Of a stretch of DNA of 64,000 bases, positions 45,036 to 51,330 are shown piece by piece. A program made the position numbers and the translations under genes. Within the stretch, counting starts at the first letter, position 1. The number at the start of each line of letters is the position of its first letter. The stretch covers positions 62,001 through 126,000 of the forward strand of contig CAYFFQ010000004.1 in assembly GCA_964342465.1 (NCBI GenBank), written 5' to 3'. Under the pieces are notes generated by a model. It did no database searches, was not told the origin of the DNA, and saw only the letters and a list, made by a program, of their open reading frames with translations. Origin of the DNA: MGIIb-Q1 sp964342465. Its GTDB lineage: Archaea > Thermoplasmatota > Poseidoniia > Poseidoniales > Thalassarchaeaceae.

Positions 45036-45911
45036 CTAATTGCAGAATGTGTACCAGTCGAGAATCTCGACCACACCCTCCGCTTCAAAATCGATCGCTT
45101 CCATTACATCGTTATTGACAACGAATGGAATCAGAGGCATGCCCACCGGTGCAGGGCCGCCCGTTCGTTTGACACCGAAATACTCGAAGGATGAACCGGT
45201 GTCCTTGTTGATGTTGGTGTTCTTTTCAATGACAGTGGGGTCGAACCGTGATGAATGACAAATGCAGAATAGTTTGTTTCCGCCAGAATCGAGGCCGCCG
45301 GGAATCCAGTTGTCAGCGGTGAAATCGTTGGCAACGAGTTGCCAGCCGGGGATGCAACAGAGGTGCGGGCAGCGAGACATGATGATGATGATGTTGTCGT
45401 GAATCTTGAGGACAGACAATTTCTCATCCTCTTCTATTTCACCGCCATAACCGATGACAGCTCCGGTCTGGTCGACACCATCCATGAATTGGAATCTAAC
45501 TCCACCCGATGAAGTCGGTGAATTCTTGTTTTCATCGTGTGGGACATAGACGACAGTGACCGGCATCCCACCCCAAACGCCCTGTGCTCCAGCCATGCCA
45601 GTGGCGCTCTTCGCCGCTTCGCCCTCGAAGTCAGACTTCTTCATCGGCTCTTGGTGCTTCGAGCCATACCAAACGACATCTTCCTGTCCCTTCGGCACCC
45701 AGAAGAGGATGGCGTTGTTGCCACCATCTCCATCCTGCGTTCCCATCAGGAGTGAGGCGAATCCGATTGAGCCGAGACTTGCCATCGTTATCACGCCGGC
45801 TGCGGAATTGAAAGAATAGCGCATGAACTTCCGCCTGTCGAGGCTGTATCCGGGTGTTGGTGTAGGCTCGCCTGCTGCTGGAGAGGGCCGCAGTCTGAAT
45901 TCTCTAGCCAT
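45036..45911 (-). CDS. Rieske iron-sulfur protein, Tat-type
   Basis: 291 aa. The [2Fe-2S] site is C181-P-H183-L-C-C186 and C216-I-C218-H219: ligands C181, H183, C216, H219, with C186-C218 as the disulfide. An extra Cys185 sits in the first box where Gly is normal. The N-terminus contains DRRKFM (Arg26-Arg27) before a hydrophobic segment, a Tat-like anchor as in other Rieske proteins. It lies 8 bp upstream of cytochrome b and 3 bp after the 150-aa protein. Confidence 0.93.
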   Translation of the reverse strand: MAREFRLRPSPAAGEPTPTPGYSLDRRKFMRYSFNSAAGVITMASLGSIGFASLLMGTQDGDGGNNAILFWVPKGQEDVVWYGSKHQEPMKKSDFEGEAAKSATGMAGAQGVWGGMPVTVVYVPHDENKNSPTSSGGVRFQFMDGVDQTGAVIGYGGEIEEDEKLSVLKIHDNIIIIMSRCPHLCCIPGWQLVANDFTADNWIPGGLDSGGNKLFCICHSSRFDPTVIEKNTNINKDTGSSFEYFGVKRTGGPAPVGMPLIPFVVNNDVMEAIDFEAEGVVEILDWYTFCN

Positions 45912-45914
45912 CCT

Positions 45915-46367
45915 TCACACCTCATATTTCTGCCAACTCTCGGGGTCCTTGGGAGCGACGAACTTGCCCCGCCTGTGTTTGACAATGACGAGGTCTGGAG
46001 CCACCCACTTCAGGTAGACAATGCCCATTATGATTAGTGTCACCATGGTCATGCCGAGATGGAATGAGAGTTGCTGCTGGTCCCATCCGTGGTAGAGTCC
46101 GTATGAGAGTGAGCCAGCCCAATAGAGGGTCCAGGCCACCCCCCAGAGAAAGACAAGAATAACCAGTGCAGAGGTTCCTGAAGGTGCCAGTGAAGCGCGC
46201 ACTACAGTGCCCGGTTCGACCCTGTTGAATACTCCGTGGTCGATGGCCGCTTCGTAGGTTTCCTCGTCGAGGTCGAAATCACTCAGGGCAGTTCGCGCGT
46301 CGGCGACACTCACCTTGCCGGAGGCGACATCCCTGAGCATCTGGGTGATGACATCCTTCTCCATCAT
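45915..46367 (-). CDS. Two-helix membrane protein of the bc operon
   Basis: 150 aa. A polar N-terminal domain of about 60 residues (MLRDVASGKVSVADARTALS resembles a short helical bundle) is followed by two membrane helices (SALVILVFLWGVAWTLYWAG and HLGMTMVTLIIMGIVYL) and a basic tail. No known family. Its start overlaps the microprotein stop by four bases (ATGA), suggesting translational coupling. Probably a structural subunit of the complex. Confidence 0.65.
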   Translation of the reverse strand: MMEKDVITQMLRDVASGKVSVADARTALSDFDLDEETYEAAIDHGVFNRVEPGTVVRASLAPSGTSALVILVFLWGVAWTLYWAGSLSYGLYHGWDQQQLSFHLGMTMVTLIIMGIVYLKWVAPDLVIVKHRRGKFVAPKDPESWQKYEV

Positions 46368-46438
46368 CGACCACCCCTCTTGGCTAGGTAATCGTCAAGG
46401 GCGTCCTTCCAGACTTGCAAGTTCAGAGGATTGCTCAT
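46364..46438 (-). CDS. 24-aa microprotein, coupled to both neighbours
   Basis: Encodes a soluble 24-residue peptide beginning MSNPLNLQVW and ending DYLAKRGGR. Its ATG overlaps the stop of the 275-aa gene and its TGA overlaps the ATG of the 150-aa gene, in both cases as ATGA. A strong Shine-Dalgarno-like GGAGAGGTGA lies upstream of the start. The two overlaps plus the ribosome site make real translation likely. Function unknown. Confidence 0.6.
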   Translation of the reverse strand: MSNPLNLQVWKDALDDYLAKRGGR

Positions 46439-47262
46439 AGTTGGTCACCTCTCCTCAGATGTCTGATTCGCAGTTGCAGCAGATTGGTGCGGCCGGTGTA
46501 GTGGCGGCTGAAACCGTAACGTAGGAAGAAACCACAGAAGATGATGACAGAGATGACAGCGCCGAATCCGAGTAAGCCGAGCCAGTGGGCGCGGAAGGGT
46601 GCGCCCATGCTGTGCAAGTCGATGTGGCCGCTGTCGACGGCCGGCGGTTGGATATTGCCATCGCCGGCCATTATAGTCCGAGTGTCGCCGTTGTCGCTAC
46701 CTTCTTTGAGAGTTACAGAGAGGCGGTTGTAGGCGTCAGGAGCCATTGGCGCGCCATTGCCATCAACGGCGTTTCCAGACAACCACACGGTCACATCACC
46801 ACTCCCAGTGGCGGGTGCTGTCCATGTCACCACCCACAGTCTGTCAGCCACCTGAGAGCCATCAGACGAGTGTGTCATCGTCTGTTCTGAGCCATCATTG
46901 TCAACAAGAGTCTCAAAGCCAGCAGCGGCCGCGAGCATGCCACTGGAAACCCGCATCGAGAATCCACCCGTGGGTGAGTGGCCGCCAGCGATATCAGGCC
47001 CACCGATGAGTTGGATGGTGAAGGTGTAGGTTGTTCCTTCCATCCATGCGTAGGGTACGCCGTCGAGAATGAGGGTCACACTGTCAGAGGGGGCGATTTC
47101 GTTGTTGGTGTGGCAGGTACAACCGTTCTTGGCGACATCTGTTCCACCCTCTGCGACATCTCCGGTTATTCCGTCCGATTCTGCAATCGAGGCGCCAGCA
47201 AGCAGGAGTGCGGATAGGAGCAGAACCACCGCCAGTTTGAGGTCGTTGATTTTACCACCCAT
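46435..47262 (-). CDS. Reeler/choice-of-anchor-like membrane-anchored protein with CxCH motif
   Basis: 275 aa. A signal peptide (KLAVVLLLSALLLAGASIAES) leads to an extracytoplasmic domain containing NGCTCHTNNE, then beta-rich segments with PYAWMEGTTYTFTIQLIGG and GGFSMRVSSG, the pattern of Reeler or choice-of-anchor V domains found with CxxCH-like proteins. Only one residue separates the two cysteines, so the motif is CxCH and not the usual heme c CxxCH. One transmembrane helix near the end (GLLGFGAVISVIIFCGFFL) anchors it. It is the first gene of the operon, so a role as periplasmic electron acceptor of the bc-like complex is possible but unproven. Confidence 0.75.
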   Translation of the reverse strand: MGGKINDLKLAVVLLLSALLLAGASIAESDGITGDVAEGGTDVAKNGCTCHTNNEIAPSDSVTLILDGVPYAWMEGTTYTFTIQLIGGPDIAGGHSPTGGFSMRVSSGMLAAAAGFETLVDNDGSEQTMTHSSDGSQVADRLWVVTWTAPATGSGDVTVWLSGNAVDGNGAPMAPDAYNRLSVTLKEGSDNGDTRTIMAGDGNIQPPAVDSGHIDLHSMGAPFRAHWLGLLGFGAVISVIIFCGFFLRYGFSRHYTGRTNLLQLRIRHLRRGDQL

Positions 47263-47474
47263 GCTACCCTCAACCTAAGTTGAATCGGCGGAATTGTATA
47301 GGTCTAATAATCGTTTGCTGACCACTAGGTGCAAGAGGGATTGCAGTAGTCCGTTCACAGTCACTCAATGATGCCGTCTAGTAGTACTGGCTGAACCACT
47401 TCTCAGAAGAGAGTGGTTGGAACGCCCAACATACAATCTCACACTTTGGGTGGATAAGGGTGATTGAAGGTCGA

Positions 47475-47576
47475 AGTTGCGCTCCACACCCCAAGATGGG
47501 CAGACCTACCAACAAATCGGCTACCTATGTGGGAGGGTGTCGTAGTTGCGCTCCACACCCCCATCTGGGCAGACCT
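47475..47576 (+). repeat. Two 33-bp direct repeats, 69 bp apart
   Basis: AGTTGCGCTCCACACCCC...GGGCAGACCT occurs at 47475-47507 and 47544-47576. It lies in the 430-bp gap upstream of the TPR gene, where I see no other gene. The bc operon promoter should lie near 47270-47305 on the opposite strand; a weak TATA-like CTATACAA is there. Confidence 0.7.
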
Positions 47577-47693
47577 TTCAGTTCACGGACATCAAATGGA
47601 CCACTCACCCCGTGGTGCAGGTTTCTACAATCGGCCGACCATATTTCAGAAGAGATGAAAGGGAGAAGTTCTCTCCATCAATCAGTGGTGAGA

Positions 47694-47996
47694 ATGGCGG
47701 AGAAGGGTTGGGCCAACATCTACAATCTATCCGATAGTCAGATATCTGACCTCGATGAAGCTGAGAGAAGGATGGAGATGCATGACTTGACCGGTTCGGA
47801 GGAATTGTTGTTGACGATGTTGGAGCAGGATGCGGAGTGCATCCCAGTTCTGAGCAATCTTGGACACCTGTATGGGAAATACTTCACCGATTTCGAAAAG
47901 GCGATTGAGTACTATAGGAGAGTGCTTGAATTGGAGCCGGACAATGCTTGGGCGCGTGATGAGCGCCGCCGATACGAACGCTACGCCTCCTACTGA
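47694..47996 (+). CDS. Small TPR protein
   Basis: 100 aa from ATG 47694; ATG 47655 is an alternative and the frame is open from 47460. The C-terminal half contains a TPR-like repeat (LSNLGHLYGKYFTDFEKAIE then YYRRVLELEPDNAWARDE), preceded by a helical segment with a similar rhythm (SEELLLTMLEQDAECIPV). TPRs mediate protein contacts, so this is probably an adaptor. No operon partner. Confidence 0.6.
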   Translation: MAEKGWANIYNLSDSQISDLDEAERRMEMHDLTGSEELLLTMLEQDAECIPVLSNLGHLYGKYFTDFEKAIEYYRRVLELEPDNAWARDERRRYERYASY

Positions 47997-48213
47997 CGCT
48001 CTCTCTCCTGCAAACAGTGCCCACACCACATGCCTTGCGACCATTTTTCCGAGAAGCGCGGCTCAACCAGCCATTTCTCCTTGGCAGTAGAAAGGTGGGA
48101 GATAATCCTCTCCCCTCTCGGGGTGGATGGTCAACCTCTCATCTGTTGTCGTGGTGGTCACTGGTCAGCGCGCTGAGATTCACATACCCTTCACGACACT
48201 CGTCTGCTGTAGT

Positions 48214-48447
48214 AGGGTGACAACCACAAAACTACAACTTCCGGCAGAAAGGGGAGAAATCAGCGAGATACTCTGCTGAGATAGGGTGACAAACACAAAC
48301 TACAACTTCCGGCAGAAAGGGGAGACATCAGTGAGATACTCTACTGAGATAGGGTGACAAACACAAACTACAACTTCCGGCAGAAAGGGGAGACATCAGC
48401 GAGATACTCTACTGAGATAGGGTGACAAACACAAACTACAACCGCCT
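48214..48447 (+). repeat. 68-bp tandem repeat array before the FtsZ-like gene
   Basis: Landmark AGGGTGACAA at 48214, 48283, 48351 and 48419 (periods 69, 68, 68), with the unit CACAAACTACAACTTCCGGC...GAGATACTCTACTGAGATAG. It ends about 20 bp before the FtsZ-like gene, so it may contain its promoter region. The stretch 47997-48213 shows no gene. Confidence 0.92.
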
Positions 48448-48467
48448 TCCACCCTCTCGGTTGGAAT

Positions 48468-49370
48468 GTGCATGACGGAAGCATCCTAATCGCCGGTGTC
48501 GGTGGTCTTGGCTGTCAATGGGCGAAGAGGGCACACGCTCGTTGCCTGGATTCATGCGACCTGCTTTTGGTCGATGGCGACGACGAGTCATTCGAAGATT
48601 CTAGGCACGCACACTGCCTACCACTTGGGGAAGTTAGTGGGGCTGGGTGCGCCGGCCTTCCCGAACTCGCCTCTTCGCACTTCAAACGAGCGACGGCAAT
48701 CATGGACAAGATTCTCGCTCCTGTTGAACTTTTGATACTACTGACCGGCCTCGGCGGTGGAGTAGGCAGCGGAGTATCGGCAGCCTTGGCAGCGCAAGGC
48801 AAGGAGTCAGGGGCGCTGGTGATTTCAATTGCATCAATTCCATTCGAAGACCATCCGACGAGGAGGGAGATTGCGCAACCGGCATTCAACAGATTGGCTC
48901 GCTCATCCGATGTCTGTGCCGAGTTATCCTTAGACAGATTGGCTTGGCAGGCGCGCAGCCGCGGTACAGACTGGGCCACTCACCCTTCTTGGGTCGAAGA
49001 ATTGGTCGAGGGTCTTGTACTCACTCTAGGGCAGGTGGGAATAATCAATCTCGACTTGATGGACCTACGCTCGGTGGTTCGCCACGGTGGGTCTGCGACG
49101 ATGGTCGTGGCTGAAGGTGATGCGAATGACCCCGACACCCTCTTCCTCAAGGCGCTCGCCGCCCCACTGGCATCGATGGATGTGTTGGGAGCGAAGGGCT
49201 GCCTGCTGCAATTGGAGGGTGGCCGTCAGATGACCATCTATCAGATGGAGCAGGTGGCGAATACATTCACCCGTGGCCTTGCTGAGGATGCGCAGGTGAT
49301 TCTCGGCTCTCGACATAGCGAAGGCTTGGAAGGGCGAATGAGAGTCGTTGCTGTTATGAGCGGCCTGTAG
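48468..49370 (+). CDS. Divergent FtsZ-like tubulin-superfamily GTPase
   Basis: 300 aa from GTG 48468. The N-terminal loop GVGGLGCQWAKRA (10-22) and the tubulin/FtsZ signature position GLGGGVGSG (94-102) are recognisable, but the signature has Val and Ser where FtsZ has T-x-G residues of GGGTGTG. IPFEDHPTRREIAQPAFNRL corresponds to the FtsZ PFxxE-R segment. The protein is shorter than FtsZ (about 350-400). It is probably a GTPase paralog without full polymerising function. It follows a 68-bp tandem repeat. Confidence 0.65.
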   Translation: MHDGSILIAGVGGLGCQWAKRAHARCLDSCDLLLVDGDDESFEDSRHAHCLPLGEVSGAGCAGLPELASSHFKRATAIMDKILAPVELLILLTGLGGGVGSGVSAALAAQGKESGALVISIASIPFEDHPTRREIAQPAFNRLARSSDVCAELSLDRLAWQARSRGTDWATHPSWVEELVEGLVLTLGQVGIINLDLMDLRSVVRHGGSATMVVAEGDANDPDTLFLKALAAPLASMDVLGAKGCLLQLEGGRQMTIYQMEQVANTFTRGLAEDAQVILGSRHSEGLEGRMRVVAVMSGL

Positions 49371-49373
49371 TTT

Positions 49374-50855
49374 TCACCCGCCCGATGCACTAACCGCTTC
49401 ATCTGTCGATGCAGCGCCGAGATGTTCACTGAAACTTTTCCTTCTTATCCGCACAGCGTGGGTGCTGAGAACACGTCGATGAAGAACCAGCACAGTGACA
49501 GCAGTCAAAGAATGACCGAACGCCATCGTCGTAGCTAGATTTCCTTCTCCAAGAGAACTCGTCAAGTGGGTGAGCATGGCGATGCTGCCGGCATAGCCGA
49601 AACCGAATGAGAGCCCCCAGAACAGGGCGTTCTCAGAGGTGAACAAGCGCCCGCCTCCAGCAACATTTCGGCTGGCGAGAGACCAGATTGCCATCAGCAC
49701 AGTCATCACCATCAGCACGAACTCCTCGATGAGCATTCCGAACGGCTCACCATCCCCGAAGAGGCGACGCCATGCCGAGGCGATGTGCCAAGTGACAAAC
49801 AGTTGCGAAATCACAACCCATCTAGTAGCGAAGACCTTCCCTCCCGCAGTGCTGCTCAACTCGTTCATGTGTGATAGTGAATATCGAACCAACCCCACTT
49901 GGATGGCGAGGGAGATAATGATGAACACAACCCACTTTACTGTCACACTCACCCCCGCCTCGAACCCAGAACTGAACCCATATCCTAGGAGCGTGGCGAG
50001 TATGCCGACGGCGACTAGTTGAGAAAAAATGGTAGATTTGTTTCCAGAAACTCTTTCCTGTGGATTCAAAGTTGATTCCGCCTTGGACAGCCAAGAAGAA
50101 GTGCCGATGTTGAATGAAACACCTTGGCCTATAGACCAAGCAACGAAAAGGGTGGCCAACGCCAAGATGAGTGTTTCACCGATGCTTGGATTATCGCTTG
50201 ATACTTTTACTATGAGATAACCGATTCCGAGGGTGAGGAGAAGAGGTATGCTCCACGACCTGACTGAATGGATAATGACGGATTTCAACTTCGAGCCTGT
50301 ATGTCTCTCCCCGATTCTGACCCATCTGTTGATGAATTGCCATCTTGCCATCACCGCTGTCACGGCATATCCAACGGAGAGTGAGATGAATCCGATGGCT
50401 GAGAAAGTAGCAAGAGAAGAACTGATTCGAGGTAACGAATAGAGAATTGATGAGAAGACCAACAGCAGAACGATGTGAGGAGCAGTCTTGAGGTCGAGCA
50501 TCAATGCGAGTAATTCACCTAATCCGAATCGAGGCTCAGGTTCAATTTCGGTGGCCTCATCATCGGAAAGATTCGCTTCGGTTGATTCAGAATACTCTTC
50601 GTCTGAGGGAGAGTACTCCTCATCTCCACCAATTTCAATGACTGGCTCAGGCGATGTACCCTGCTCGTCGCCGCTTCCCTCTGCCCCGCTTGTAAGTGAC
50701 ACCTCACTTGATATCCCCTCACGCTCTGTTGAGGTGAAATCCACAGTATCTCCTGAATCTTCATCAGTATGAGATTTCTTGGCGACGGACTCGTCAAAAG
50801 GAGAATCCAATTCGCCGACGAGTTCAACATCATCGTCACCACTTTCTGATTGCAC
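49374..50855 (-). CDS. Polytopic membrane protein with long acidic N-terminal tail
   Basis: 493 aa from GTG 50855 (the start is uncertain; it overlaps the divergent gene's start by 6 bp). The first 110 residues are Asp/Glu/Ser-rich and disordered. They are followed by about eleven hydrophobic helices. Helix spacing suggests a transport or integral scaffold role, but no transporter motif is recognised. Converges on the FtsZ-like gene with 3 bp between stops. Confidence 0.7.
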   Translation of the reverse strand: MQSESGDDDVELVGELDSPFDESVAKKSHTDEDSGDTVDFTSTEREGISSEVSLTSGAEGSGDEQGTSPEPVIEIGGDEEYSPSDEEYSESTEANLSDDEATEIEPEPRFGLGELLALMLDLKTAPHIVLLLVFSSILYSLPRISSSLATFSAIGFISLSVGYAVTAVMARWQFINRWVRIGERHTGSKLKSVIIHSVRSWSIPLLLTLGIGYLIVKVSSDNPSIGETLILALATLFVAWSIGQGVSFNIGTSSWLSKAESTLNPQERVSGNKSTIFSQLVAVGILATLLGYGFSSGFEAGVSVTVKWVVFIIISLAIQVGLVRYSLSHMNELSSTAGGKVFATRWVVISQLFVTWHIASAWRRLFGDGEPFGMLIEEFVLMVMTVLMAIWSLASRNVAGGGRLFTSENALFWGLSFGFGYAGSIAMLTHLTSSLGEGNLATTMAFGHSLTAVTVLVLHRRVLSTHAVRIRRKSFSEHLGAASTDEAVSASGG

Positions 50856-51212
50856 GAACCGGTGAGGTGGGTCATCACCATTAAGTCCGATGGGCCGTCG
50901 GCAGATGTGGCTCGGTTATCTAAGGCGAAGCGTGGGAAGCGGCGCTGGGTCGGCCTCTCGATTCCGGATTCAATCTCAACCCGCGCCGACCTCAGAAAAG
51001 CATTGTCTCATTCCGAACTCTTCGGAGACGATTGGAAACTCGCAGATTTTTCACAAGGGAAAGCGATAGTCAGGATATCACTTTCGGCCTACAATACTCA
51101 GAAAGAGGAATTGATGCGAGGATTCGACGGCATCAAATCCCTTACAGCCTCAGGAAAAATCAGGTTGGTCAGGGAGAGACTGGGGTTGGAGAAACCACCA
51201 CGCAGGAAGTAA
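50850..51212 (+). CDS. Basic 120-aa protein, possibly RNase P component 2 (Pop5-like)
   Basis: Starts at TTG 50850 or GTG 50862. Beta-alpha-beta-like pattern, basic (pI high), with RWVITIKSDG near the start and AIVRISLSAYNTQKEELMRG followed by LTASGKIRLVRERLG and KPPRRK at the end. The second half resembles the Pop5/Rpp14 layout (IVR strand, helix, then strand leading to the SGT region), which is the only family fit I see, and it is weak. Start codons of this and the divergent gene overlap. Confidence 0.4.
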   Translation: MHEPVRWVITIKSDGPSADVARLSKAKRGKRRWVGLSIPDSISTRADLRKALSHSELFGDDWKLADFSQGKAIVRISLSAYNTQKEELMRGFDGIKSLTASGKIRLVRERLGLEKPPRRK

Positions 51213-51330
51213 TTCGTCGCCCGAAGACGGACTTCACACTGGCGAAGTAGTCGGGGAAGGGGAAACCACGACGATGGAAGTACTTCGAGGAGAGGCAGAG
51301 AAATCAGTATAGACTGATTTAGCAATCGGC

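Noticed and set aside
46435..47262. Standard cytochrome c annotation
   Set aside because: The motif is CxCH, so heme attachment by normal maturation is not supported.
50850..51212. SRP19 identity
   Set aside because: Size and basic charge fit, but the conserved YPxYxD and GRRIP segments of SRP19 are missing.
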